This document shows, piece by piece, positions 1-8,788 of a stretch of DNA of 14,574 bases. Source of the stretch: Phoronis ovalis (lineage: Eukaryota > Phoronida > Phoronidae); assembly GCA_028565635.1 (NCBI GenBank), contig JAOXYB010031554.1:1-14574 (forward strand). The letters are read 5' to 3'. The notes under the pieces are model-generated. The model ran no database searches and was not told the DNA's origin. It was given only the letters and a program-made list of their open reading frames with translations. A program made the translations under genes and the position numbers. Each line of letters opens with the position of its first letter. The stretch's first letter is position 1.

Positions 1-16
1 TGAGATATGAGCCGGC

Positions 17-64
17 CATGACCCTTACGGACAAGCTGTAGGCTGTCCATAAGTAAGGGTCATG
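17..64. repeat. Hairpin repeat, copy A
   Basis: Perfect 12-bp inverted arms CATGACCCTTAC (17-28) and GTAAGGGTCATG (53-64) enclose a second perfect pair, GGACA (29-33) and TGTCC (44-48), around a 10-nt loop. The right arm and its flank (TGTCCATAAGTAAGGGTCATG, then CTTGCAG) reappear in altered form near 293. This suggests a dispersed mini-element, perhaps with its left part cut off by the window edge. Confidence 0.7.
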
Positions 65-280
65 CTTGCAGGACTATATAGCATAATATGCATGCAATGG
101 ATGCACGAACATTATAAGAGAGTGCATTTTGAATTTTATGCTGATCTGTTCTCAAAGCTTTAAGTTATCTAGATACGGTAGTATAAGAAGGGAAGAGCCA
201 AGGAATAGACAGAAGCAAAAATACGTGTGAAATTCATTTATTTAATTAAGAAAGTAAGTGTTTTTGAACTTCGGTCTATT

Positions 281-365
281 TGAGATAGGAGCTGTTCATA
301 GGTAGGAGTCATGCATGCAGCCAAGTCCTAATCATAAGATTAGGGACTTATAGCTACCTAGGACA
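281..365. repeat. Hairpin repeat, copy B
   Basis: The end motif CTGTTCATAGGTAG (292-305) is mirrored by CTACCTAGGACAG (354-366). Inside, AAGTCCTAATC (323-333) and GATTAGGGACTT (338-349) form an 11-bp stem with one bulged base and an ATAA loop. The left arm and flank (TGTTCATAGGTAGGAGTCATG) resemble copy A's right arm, and both copies have TGAGATA on their left (1-7 and 281-287). This points to two members of one palindromic family. Confidence 0.6.
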
Positions 366-559
366 GTCTAATATGGGTAAATATTCAAAGCGTAGCTGCA
401 TTTCGTGCCTGCGGCTGAGATTATTGACAGGATAAATGGTGGATAAATGAAACTAGTTCCAAAATGAATATTGCTATTAAACAAGACAGTAATTTTTGTA
501 GTCCCGTGCCTGGCTTACAATTTGAAAAGATAAAAAACATTCCCTCTTTGTATTTTCAG

Positions 560-660
560 AGAATATCCAGAGACTGGCAGGATTAGCTTTGGGTTTATCA
601 AGTGTTTTTACTGAGAACATTTTATCTCATCCTTTTATGGTGTTGAGAAGACAGTGTCAG
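560..660 (+). CDS. SLC25A46: SLC25A46 exon a (first visible coding exon)
   Basis: The acceptor is a T-rich tract ending TTTTCAG at 553-559, and the donor is CAG|gtatac. The exon is 101 nt: two bases complete a split codon, then 33 codons run from NIQRLAG to [11 protein letters not shown]. It matches the start of the carrier-like domain of SLC25A46 (human LNRFAGFG to LRRQCQ). It ends on a codon boundary. Confidence 0.93.
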
Positions 661-3600
661 GTATACAGACCTTCCTCCACGAGCCTGCTATACGATATAT
701 ATTAAATAGAACTGCCAATTGCAAAAACAATTTCATCCTGGACCATGTCATCACAACATATTTTTATGTATGTCTCGTTTATTAAACTATATAAATCATG
801 TGATGTAAGTTTATGCGCTGATGACAAGGTTACTGTTTAAGATGAATCAGAACATTAAAATGCTACAGGCAACTTCTGTCTGTTATTATCATTATTTTTA
901 CATAACACAACTGCAAAATAATTCCAATACTAGGATTTAATCTGTTACATCCTTTCAATTCTTAACTTACTAGCATACAGCATGGATAGTGCTATTCTTG
1001 ATATGGTGTAATTATACTAAGCTATGGCTAGTTATGAATTCCTGTCTTTACTCATTCCAGGTCCACCACAATGCACTGAGCTATCAGATACACCCATTTC
1101 TGTTACCTCATGTGATCTACAATCTACAGAGAAATCAGGTATTAGAATATTTTGAACATAGTACATAGATCTATCTACATCCGGGACATCCATGGCTAGT
1201 TACTACCCTTTGCAATCCAGTGATTTAGTTAATTGTTACATCATAATACGTAAATCAATGGGACATTACCACGATACCACAGGTTGCACTTCGCCACACA
1301 CAGTGGTTATGTACTATTGTGTTCAGTATGTTTTTTTATTCCTTTCATGGACATTCAAGGATCTCTCTAACACCCCTTGAATTTGTTTTATTCAGTATTA
1401 AAAATATAAAGAACGATCTAAATTATATGATTACTGATTCATTTCTGTCTTTGTATCAAGTAGCTGATATGTTGTAGAGCTTGGGAACATTATGGAAAGG
1501 GATTGGGAGCTGTTTTATCTCAAGAGGCATTGGACTTGCTACTGAAGGTGTTGTCAGTGAATTCACGCCATTTCCTAGAGAAGTTTCAAGGCATAGCTCA
1601 CTCAAGAAACTCTCCCAACATTTGGGATTAAAAAGGTACCATCAGTCAAAATCTCTACACAGGCTACGTACCTTATAAATTTACAAAAGACTAAGAAATG
1701 TTGAGAAATCAATGGCACCATCAGATATATTAAATGTTCTTGGAAATATAAGCTAAGTTTTGCAGTATTTATCTCCTGTATGATGTAAGAAAATAAGATA
1801 TAATGCTTTTTAACAGAAAAAACAAAACATCAGTGGTCTTACATTAAACTACTTTTATCACAACAGGGACAATGTGACAAATAAATAACTTTTACATAAT
1901 TGACTGAATGAACCAAATTTAGTTGTATCCACTGTAGTATCCCTTTTAAGGAAACTTCAATACTCAACACATTTCTGTTTATGAAATTATGCACATTTTA
2001 TGTAATTGGATGCAAGTTTGTTGTTTTAGGAAAACTTGCTTCTGAATAGCAATTTATAATTATGTAACTTTGTTTTACTCATATTCCAGCTTTACGTTAC
2101 TATTGAATGCTCCCTTCTTTGCTGCTAGCTTGATTGAAACAGTTCAGGTAAGAAACACAGACCTCCAGTTCCTTTCTTTCACACATTTCTGATATATATG
2201 CCCAACGAAGAGCATGTATATCAACACCTGTTACGTCATGCAAATGCTGTTTAATGGTTTTATTATTAGGAACATGCTTGAGGTATTTTACTGTCAGGCA
2301 TTTTAATATATAAAAATGATCTTATCAGAGAGATTTTGTGTAAACACCAGGTGAGGCCTACCTTAGCAGACTTCCATTAGTTAGATTACCACAGGCGCAC
2401 AATCTTTTTCCCATCACCCAAGCAATTGACTTTATATGAGAGTGTAGTATCATCAAACGTATTTGCAAACTACGTAATCATTATAGTAGGTTTCCGAGTT
2501 ATGCTCTTTTGTATATACAAAATACAGGTTTGTGATGTGGTAAAATGACGTCAGAAATATCTGTTATTACGAGACATTGAGGGGGGAAATGGGTAGGGAC
2601 CACTGCTTAAAGGAAATAATATTGCCTTTTCACGAATCACAAGTGATAAATTCCTGCAATCGTGGGTCACGAAAATAATATAACCCTTTCCCACCTCAAC
2701 AATAATTACTGTATATAAACAGATTGTACACAGTACTAATAGTCTATTGGATGCTCCTAAGAAGATAATTATACTGCAAATTATTGTTCCGATTATGTTC
2801 CTTGACTATTCATACCCATGCATTTTAGTTAGAGGAGCTACAAAGAGGGTAAGCAAGAGGGTTTAATTTCATTGCAAAGAAATAAAAAATTATAATCTCA
2901 TTACATAAACAAAAATTTATGTAACGCTATAACACGAAAATAAAATATCACGTTTGTCACATTGCACGGGCCAAAATAAAATTCAATGATTCCCACAGCA
3001 CGAAAATAGAATATCCCTTTCACACCTGGAGGAAAATAAGTTTGCCCCGCTCTATCTACCTGAATAGTTCGATGAACCCTATCCCTCTAAATACATAAAC
3101 TAGTGCTTGTGTGTATATATTTATGTATACGGAATTCAGGATTCTGTGTTTCCCCAGCAATTTCTTGACAGACTAAGCTGATGACGTTAGAAAAACCGGA
3201 GTAGCTGTCGCAAACCAGTATTTGGTACCTTATCCGGTGTGAGCACAACTTGGAAACCTACAGTAAATGCCTAAATTTGTAACTTCATTCTCTTTTGGAA
3301 TTTATGAATTTGAAATGTTGAAAGATAAAGACTCAACTTCTGTTTCAATCGACTTCCAAATCAAATTTAATTTGTTTGATTATAAATGGTATATAAAATT
3401 TTCTTTTCTAGAGTGAAATAGCTAGTGAAAAGCCTGGTGTATTAGACTGTGTGAAGGAAGGATTTACCCGGCTAGTAGGATGGAATGCCCCAACTAGTTT
3501 TCATACGTTACCGGTATGGAAAATAATGTTACCGTTCATGGCATATGGACTGATGCACTATACGGTAACATCTATGGCTCAATACTCTGTCTTACATGCT

Positions 3601-6600
3601 CTGAGGACAGATATTCAAGAAGACCAGGTATGGACAGTGTCATTTATCTTTACTAAATGTGTTATTAATACAGGTCTAATGATCCTTTTCTGTAACTCCA
3701 AACAAGGATGGATAAAATGATATTAATCTATACTTGTTTTGTGGACAAAGAATTAAATTCTGATGCCTCCAGTAGGTGTATGATGGTTGTATGGTCATCC
3801 TGTGCACTGGTTATTTAGCTAGAAGTGTAATTATTTAACTTCTTCTATCCAGCATTTAAGCTGCGTAACAGCTACTGTTTAAGGTTTAGATAGTGTTAGC
3901 TTTATTCTTTAGAATATTTTACAAAAAGAGTTCTTCCACTTGTGGGGAAGCGCATATATATTCTTTGTACAACTATAATGGAACAATTCTTACTTAATAA
4001 CTATTTTTTTGCTTGTTTGTACTTGTACCCAGGCACTTATTAATTATTTGTCTTTCCAAAATTGAATTTGAGAAGAAAAATGTGATTTCCTTGTAAATAA
4101 AAAAAACAAACTTGGAAATTGTAGAACATTATTCCTTGGCTTTGGGACAGTTCCACTGATTATTTCGGTGTTCCTCAAATTAAGTATTAAGTACAAGTGA
4201 GGAAGTGTATTTCTAAGCGAAGGGAGGAGAATAATGTTGGGATCATTTGCCCCCAGTTACTTAATTTATTTCTTTCCTTTACATGCAAAGCCATGTAATA
4301 TGCAATGTATATTTCATCAGGATTCTGTGAAATGTATTTCAAACATAAAATCAGCCAATGTATCTCAATAGAAGTTTAAGGAAGTTTGTGGTCTCGTAAC
4401 ATCATTATTTAGAAAAGCAATCCCATTTGAAACAAATAAGAAGTCTAGCTTCCTGTGTGACTCCTGCAGAGTATAGTGCTAAGCTTTACAAAAAGTGGCA
4501 AACAAATTGGGCAACTTTCAATTTTTATAATTTTTTTTTGCATGTACCTTGATTAATATAATTGAAAATCTTCGTTTTTTATAGAAATTGATAAAATTAT
4601 GTGAAACAATGGTTTGTGGTGTGATTTCCAAAATTCCCACCTGGCGGTACTCAGTCAGCTAGAGTTAAAATGAGTAAAGGCCATTGCAAATTTCCTGCAT
4701 GAGAATTCAGTTTAATTATTAAAATTCATTGAATTGTAGCTAAATGGATACAATTTTCTTTTATCATCAAGTTTAAGATCAACCTATATGCTAGTATTGA
4801 AGCAAGTGGAAATATCAGTTATGCCCTTGTTTTCATTTATTCTCATTTCTGTTAAATACATTTGAATAATCTCTACATTTTATTGTATAACAGCATATTG
4901 TATTGCAAGTCCTAAATAATGCTGACTTTAAAGTAGACCATGCTTATGTGTGTTCATACACATGGACATACAAGAGATTTAAAAAAGTTTTAATTAAGAT
5001 GTATTTATTTAGATCTTAACGAAATTGATGCACATAACAGGATTATAGCTAGTATAAGTATTCAACATGAGTATCAATCTTTTGCAAAAAGGAAAACCAA
5101 CTATGAATAAGCAATTTTACAAAGATATGCTTTCAATTTTTTGATAGGCTACGGAATAACAAACTAAGTGAAAAGTTTTGCAGAATTGGAACATTATTTT
5201 GTATAAGTATTCAGTATAAAAGTTCATTTGAATTTTCAATTTCCTAGCAGCTGTTGTAATTTGCATAAATGTCACTTCACAGAATTCACAAAAATAGAAT
5301 TATTTGATTCTTATGATAAGTAATCATGAAAAAATGAATAAACTTATGAATGTGTGATAGCTTTATAAGGAGATATTTCATCTATTTAAGTGAATTTATG
5401 ACAAACAAGGTGTCCTCAGATTTGGTATAATGCCAGCAGCTGCTATTTACCACATATTGAGATATCAATGTTTTGCATAATTACCATCCCCCGAACGCAG
5501 GTATTTTCTCTTCATATATACTGTGGGCGAATATAGGAATGTACATTGTATGTACGAATATTCCCTTGGCATTGCAAAGATCCTAATTATATTCAAACTG
5601 AGAATAAGGATAAAAAATAATGTTAACTTTGTATTTTAATAACAAGACTAACAAATAACAAATGGCTAAACTAAGCTAGTTAGAAATAAAAAATGACAAT
5701 TTTTTATTGATTTATGACTTGTGACTTGTACATGTAAAAGATCAATTGCATATCTATAACGTCAAAAGTACAGTACTTAATTAAAATTCATTGTTGTCTT
5801 AAATAAAGTACTTCCTTTAAAAAGATCTCTAAAATGCCAGATATACATGAACTGCATCAGTTTTTGTAATTAAGTTAATATGATTAGTACAGCCAGAGTA
5901 CGACATTATTACATGTTGCATCTGGTCGTTCCATGTAAAGCTGTTAAATAACTTTATAAAAATTTCAACTGTAATTAAAATTACAGTAGTTAAATTATAA
6001 TTTAACTGTTTTATTGTAAATATATAATTTTTTTGTACAATTGTGTTCCCACACTTTGTTTTTTACTGCCACTTTCAGAAGTAATTTTTCCCTTTGTATT
6101 CAAATTTACATGAAAATTTTACTGCAAATTATCTCTAACAGGAGCATTTATTCTAAAGGTAATCATTCCTGTCTTATCATTGATGCATAACTTGTATGCT
6201 TCAAAACATAAAGCTTTACGTAGTCTTTTCCAATAAAAAAATGTTGTCATCCAGTGAGGAAATTTGATAATTATGTAATAAATAGGAAGCATGTACATAA
6301 AATCAACCAAATACAAGCAATACGTCAATAGCATGACAGTGTATTTATGTAAATGGAAAAAATATTAAGTTAAGAACATGCATAGTAATTGATCTAAAGA
6401 ATCCAACGGACATCAAAAATCGTATATGACGTATGAGAAATGAGAATGATTCTGCCAGTCACTGCTGCCAGATTGCATAAAATGTTCAGGCGCACCAGAA
6501 ATTTAAACACTGTGTAGTGGTAAACTTTTGATTTAATTTGGCTTGAAAACACTGTGTCTGTATTTGGGTAAAATCAGTTATTCCATAGTTTACAAAAACC

Positions 6601-8788
6601 AAGAATCATGCAGGAAAAAAATTTGCCACAAACTGAATTAAACTATGGTTTAGAGACAAATGCTACGATAGAAAACAGCAGTGCATTTGCGTATACAGGA
6701 AATCTCCTTGGAATTTTCACTGGAATTTATATTTTCCTTGATATTGTTTTAATAGTATTCATAATACCTGGGAATTTTCTAGTCATCACAGCTTATCATA
6801 AAAAGGAGCATTTACGTACATTGTCAAGTTTTTGGACAACACAACTTGCTTATGCAGATTTGTGTGTCGGCTTGGGACTTATTTTTTACTTAGGAACTTT
6901 ATTGTTGCCACATCTTCAAAGTGACATGATACTTTGCCCCATTCGATATGCTGTTCTGTACATGCCAACTACTGTATCTATCATAACACTGGTTTTCCTT
7001 ACTGCTGATCGATATGTAAAGATTGTAAGTCCACTAAATTATGAACAACTCATGTCGCCACTTACATATAAAGCTGCCGGAATGATTTGGACAGTATCCC
7101 TAGTACTTTGTATTTTGTCCCCATTAATATCCTTTACACAGCAAAGGCACCAACAAAAATATTGTTCACTAACAACAGGAATTTCCAAATCTGTTCTACT
7201 CGCTATAACTGGAGTGGACCTTATATGCACAATAGTTTTAATTGTATTCTACGCAAAACTATACATTATTGCACTGAAATCAATAAGAAGAATGATCCCA
7301 AAATTGGGAATAATTTCTGCACAGTCACAAACAAGGTTCAAACCTGACATTTTGCAGCTACTTAATCGAACAGACGTGAAGTATATTCCTAATGCTAAAG
7401 TAATTAAAGAAAATGAAGTAAACAAGCTGCCATCTGTCCTACGACGTGATAAAAATCAAAATGGAAGAAATATTAAACAGAAAATTATAATATTTAGCCA
7501 GAACACAGTTGGAATCTGTAACGAAACTGATAAAATGGCCAAAGTGACAGTGCCTTGCCTTTCAGAAACAGCAAGCCCTGCAGTTACTAATAAGGCCACG
7601 AGCAAATTAGGCGAACACGATCAAACTAAATGTAGCAACATACATGCTAATAAAATAAGCCGGCAGTATTATAAACAAGAACTTAAAGGTTTAAAAACCA
7701 TTGGCATAGTTTTAGGCACCTTTATAGGATTGTGGACACCATTCATACTTCTTATTCAAACAGAATTATTATTAGATTTACCTCCTTATTCATTACTTAG
7801 TTATATTAGAGGTATTTTTAGTCTTCTAGGAGTTATGAACAGTCTTATAAACCCTTTTATCTATGCTAGAAGAATGCCAGAATTTAGAAACGAGTTCCGC
7901 CGCTTATTGTGTTGGAGATCACATCCTGTCATATTAAGTGAAGAAAAAAAATAGATAACAGTAATTAAGGATTCCTAAATGCTTGGCCAATTTTCTTTTA
8001 AGAAAAGATGTTTAAAAACAAATATATTCCTACATCTGAAACATATAAATAAATAATATATTAGCTTGCTGTAAAAATGTCATTGGATGAAGACTCACAG
8101 CCTCGATTATAGATGGACTGGTAATATAGTAATTATAGCAATTAATTTTAATTATTAGAGAAGAGGAATAAAAATTGTTTTAACAGGAGAGTTGGTGGAA
8201 CATAAACTTTTCTGGTCTCTCCTTGTTGTACTTCTCTATGGAAAAGTCTTTAATTTTAGTAGAAACTGCCTGTAGTGATTTATCAAGTGACATTTATTTT
8301 GTTCCTTTCAGGAATTAGCAGCTAGTGGTGGTGACCCACCTGCAAGGAAAAGTATGTTGGAAATTTATTTCCCAGAACTCATAGCCAATTTTACTGGCAA
8401 TCTTTTGGCGGATGCGTTATTATTTCCAATGGAGACTGTTGTACATAGGCTTTTGTTACAAGGAACCCGTACAATAATTGATAATACAGACAGTGGTCTT
8501 GGTGTAACGCCGATAAATACAAGTTATTCTGGCTTTTATGATTGTGTTAAAAGTATAATATTGGATGAAGGTGTATCTGGATTTTATAAAGGTTTCGGAG
8601 CACTTATATTACAATACACTATTCATGCCCTTATATTGAAATTTGCTCGTGTCTTGTTTGAGAAAATTGCCAGGGAACTGAATTATTATAACGGTAATAG
8701 TACTAGAGGAAGTTCTTCCAGTTCTGCAACCAGAAGTTCTACTAGAAGCCGAGTACAAGCTGCAGTAGCTATTCAAGATACTTCCTAA
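560..8788 (+). CDS. SLC25A46: SLC25A46, mitochondrial outer-membrane carrier-like protein (3' six coding exons, 5' partial)
   Basis: Join of 560-660, 1061-1138, 1478-1635, 2090-2147, 3412-3627 and 8312-8788; all introns are GT-AG and the phases agree. About 361 residues are visible. Their order matches human SLC25A46 from roughly residue 97 onward: LAGLALGL and FTENILSHP, then [60 protein letters not shown] and GFYKGFGA. Known of the family: it resembles mitochondrial carriers but sits in the outer membrane, is related to yeast Ugo1, and works with the mitofusin/OPA1 and MICOS machinery in fusion, cristae shape and lipid transfer rather than as a proven solute transporter. The carrier signature is degenerate (HPxxxLRRQ in the first visible repeat; FPMETVVHR in the last). 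The Pro and Arg of that last motif correspond to human P333 and R340, which are disease-mutated positions as I recall. The N-terminal exon(s) lie left of the window. A Ser/Arg-rich C-terminal tail of about 30 residues is extra. An intronless GPCR gene sits in the last intron. Confidence 0.95.
661..1060 (+). other. SLC25A46 intron a-b
   Basis: A 400-bp GT-AG intron, AT-rich, with stop codons in all plus-strand frames and no recognisable gene or repeat. Confidence 0.85.
1061..1138 (+). CDS. SLC25A46: SLC25A46 exon b
   Basis: The acceptor is CTCATTCCAG and the donor CAG|gtatta. It is 78 nt, exactly 26 codons, beginning [13 protein letters not shown] and ending NLQRNQ. This is the same length as the human segment between LRRQCQ and the ALWKG motif. 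It is too short to stand out as an ORF and is recognised only by homology and clean splice sites. Confidence 0.9.
1139..1477 (+). other. SLC25A46 intron b-c
   Basis: A 339-bp GT-AG intron. A 62-codon open frame at 1192-1380 falls wholly inside it, resembles nothing known and is taken as chance. Confidence 0.85.
1478..1635 (+). CDS. SLC25A46: SLC25A46 exon c
   Basis: The acceptor is ...GATATGTTGTAG at 1476-1477 and the donor AAAAG|gtacca. It carries LWKGIGS and [14 protein letters not shown], both strongly conserved in SLC25A46. There are 52 full codons plus two bases (AG) that join the C at 2090 to give Ser. The 52-codon length equals the human segment. Translation beyond 1635 reads into the intron. 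Confidence 0.94.
1636..2089 (+). other. SLC25A46 intron c-d
   Basis: A 454-bp GT-AG intron (gtacca ... ttccag), phase 2. AT-rich, with no supported feature inside. Confidence 0.85.
2090..2147 (+). CDS. SLC25A46: SLC25A46 exon d (58-nt micro-exon)
   Basis: The acceptor is CATATTCCAG at 2080-2089 and the donor CAG|gtaaga. One base completes the split Ser codon, followed by 19 codons ending [12 protein letters not shown]. Human has SASLIETVQ at the same place. It contributes most of one membrane segment. Confidence 0.93.
2148..3411 (+). other. SLC25A46 intron d-e
   Basis: A 1,264-bp phase-0 GT-AG intron. It contains a degenerate repeat cluster at 2576-3027 and is otherwise AT-rich without coding signal. 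Confidence 0.85.
2576..3027. repeat. Degenerate CACGAAAATA direct-repeat and inverted-repeat cluster
   Basis: The motif CACGAAAATA occurs at 2668, 2933 and 2999. The copies at 2668-2695 and 2999-3027 are alike over nearly 30 bases, both running on into a CCCTTTC(C/A)CACCT tail. The first copy's tail (CCCTTTCCCACCTCAA, 2684-2699) is also an imperfect inverted match to TTGAGGGGGGAAATGGG at 2578-2594, giving a foldback of about 120 bp. It is probably the remains of a non-autonomous element or of tandemly inserted copies. The family is not identified. Confidence 0.55.
3412..3627 (+). CDS. SLC25A46: SLC25A46 exon e
   Basis: The acceptor is TTCTTTTCTAG and the donor CAG|gtatgg. It has exactly 72 codons, starting [17 protein letters not shown], where human has SEII...ILECVKEG. 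It covers the middle carrier-like repeat with a membrane segment around [13 protein letters not shown]. If the following intron is retained, the frame stays open for 30 more codons (3628-3717) to a TGA at 3718-3720, which would give a truncated protein. Confidence 0.94.
5968..6007. repeat. Two abutting AT palindromes
   Basis: The segment 5968-5987 has 9-bp inverted arms (ACTGTAATT / AATTACAGT) around AA. The segment 5988-6007 (AGTTAAATTATAATTTAACT) is a perfect 20-bp palindrome that begins at the next base. Each could extrude as a small cruciform or fold as an RNA hairpin in the intron. No function is evident. Confidence 0.75.
6608..7954 (+). CDS. Class A (rhodopsin-like) orphan G protein-coupled receptor, intronless, nested
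   Basis: Complete 448-residue seven-helix receptor, presumably in the plasma membrane. N-terminal sequons are NAT at residue 18 and NSS at 23. TM1 is ~38-62 (GN, N56); TM2 ~75-100 (LAYAD, D84); TM3 ~110-136 with C110 and DRY at 134-136; TM4 ~154-175 (W161); the ECL2 cysteine is C186, the partner of C110; TM5 ~193-222 (Y215); TM6 ~362-388 (LWTPF, W376, P378); TM7 ~396-420 (NPFIY, 415-419). The third intracellular loop is long (~135 residues) and the tail short, with C435 a possible palmitoylation site. By position, 3.32 is Leu117, so it lacks the aminergic Asp; 5.50 is Cys207 rather than Pro; and 6.47 is Leu375 rather than Cys. The ligand is unknown; adenosine-, melanocortin- or lipid-receptor-like relatives are possible. 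The start is supported by an in-frame TAA at 6569-6571 with no ATG between. It lies in the last SLC25A46 intron on the same strand and has no introns. Confidence 0.94.
   Translation: MQEKNLPQTELNYGLETNATIENSSAFAYTGNLLGIFTGIYIFLDIVLIVFIIPGNFLVITAYHKKEHLRTLSSFWTTQLAYADLCVGLGLIFYLGTLLLPHLQSDMILCPIRYAVLYMPTTVSIITLVFLTADRYVKIVSPLNYEQLMSPLTYKAAGMIWTVSLVLCILSPLISFTQQRHQQKYCSLTTGISKSVLLAITGVDLICTIVLIVFYAKLYIIALKSIRRMIPKLGIISAQSQTRFKPDILQLLNRTDVKYIPNAKVIKENEVNKLPSVLRRDKNQNGRNIKQKIIIFSQNTVGICNETDKMAKVTVPCLSETASPAVTNKATSKLGEHDQTKCSNIHANKISRQYYKQELKGLKTIGIVLGTFIGLWTPFILLIQTELLLDLPPYSLLSYIRGIFSLLGVMNSLINPFIYARRMPEFRNEFRRLLCWRSHPVILSEEKK
8048..8053 (+). terminator. Candidate poly(A) signal for the GPCR gene
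   Basis: AATAAA 94 nt after the GPCR stop codon; a second AATAAA is at 8167-8172. Either could end the nested transcript before the SLC25A46 acceptor at 8311. In such AT-rich sequence the hexamers are weak evidence. Confidence 0.4.
8312..8788 (+). CDS. SLC25A46: SLC25A46 terminal coding exon
   Basis: The acceptor is TTGTTCCTTTCAG at 8299-8311. It has 158 codons plus a TAA stop at 8786-8788. After a variable linker (GGDPPARKS) it carries [29 protein letters not shown] and [20 protein letters not shown], the best-conserved block of the protein. The last ~33 residues ([20 protein letters not shown]...) are a Ser/Thr/Arg-rich tail. The internal Met at 8354 is not a start, because the frame is open back to the splice site. 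Confidence 0.96.
   Translation, partial: ELAASGGDPPARKSMLEIYFPELIANFTGNLLADALLFPMETVVHRLLLQGTRTIIDNTDSGLGVTPINTSYSGFYDCVKSIILDEGVSGFYKGFGALILQYTIHALILKFARVLFEKIARELNYYNGNSTRGSSSSSATRSSTRSRVQAAVAIQDTS

Larger units (their letters stand above)
1..559 (+). other. Intron of SLC25A46 upstream of the first visible exon (5' end outside window)
   Basis: No coding segment resembling the SLC25A46 N terminus was seen here, so this is read as intron. It holds two related hairpin repeats (17-64 and 281-365) and the polypyrimidine tract and acceptor ending at 559. The rest is unremarkable AT-rich sequence. Confidence 0.6.
3628..8311 (+). other. SLC25A46 last intron (4,684 bp), host of the GPCR gene
   Basis: A phase-0 GT-AG intron (gtatgg ... 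tttcag). The stretch 3628-6607 is AT-rich with no supported exon. It includes ATTAAA at 3752 and AATAAA at 4096, which could serve an intron-retained short transcript, and two palindromes at 5968-6007. The GPCR gene occupies 6608-7954. The remaining 357 bp hold its 3' flank and the acceptor. Confidence 0.85.

Noticed and set aside
1192-1380. 62-codon plus-strand open frame
   Set aside because: It lies entirely within a well-defined SLC25A46 intron and has no recognisable motif.
1481-1678. Separate small protein starting at TTG 1481
   Set aside because: The residues are the SLC25A46 LWKG...EFTPFPREV exon; the last 14 codons read through the splice donor into intron.
5529-5563. Imperfect hairpin (GAATAT, GTACAT / ATGTAC, ATATTC)
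   Set aside because: Short AT-rich stems with mismatched bulges, expected by chance in a 4.7-kb AT-rich intron.
6119-6334. 71-codon minus-strand open frame upstream of the GPCR
   Set aside because: AT-rich composition gives Ile/Tyr/Phe/Lys-rich translation; no family resemblance and no supporting splice or neighbour context.
7039-7347. Open frames overlapping the GPCR (63 codons minus strand, 86 codons plus strand in another frame)
   Set aside because: They are shadows of the GPCR coding sequence, which has the clear seven-helix landmarks.
8354-8788. Treating the Met at 8354 as the start of a separate 144-residue protein
   Set aside because: The frame is open upstream to a strong acceptor at 8311, and homology to SLC25A46 continues across it; it is the terminal exon.
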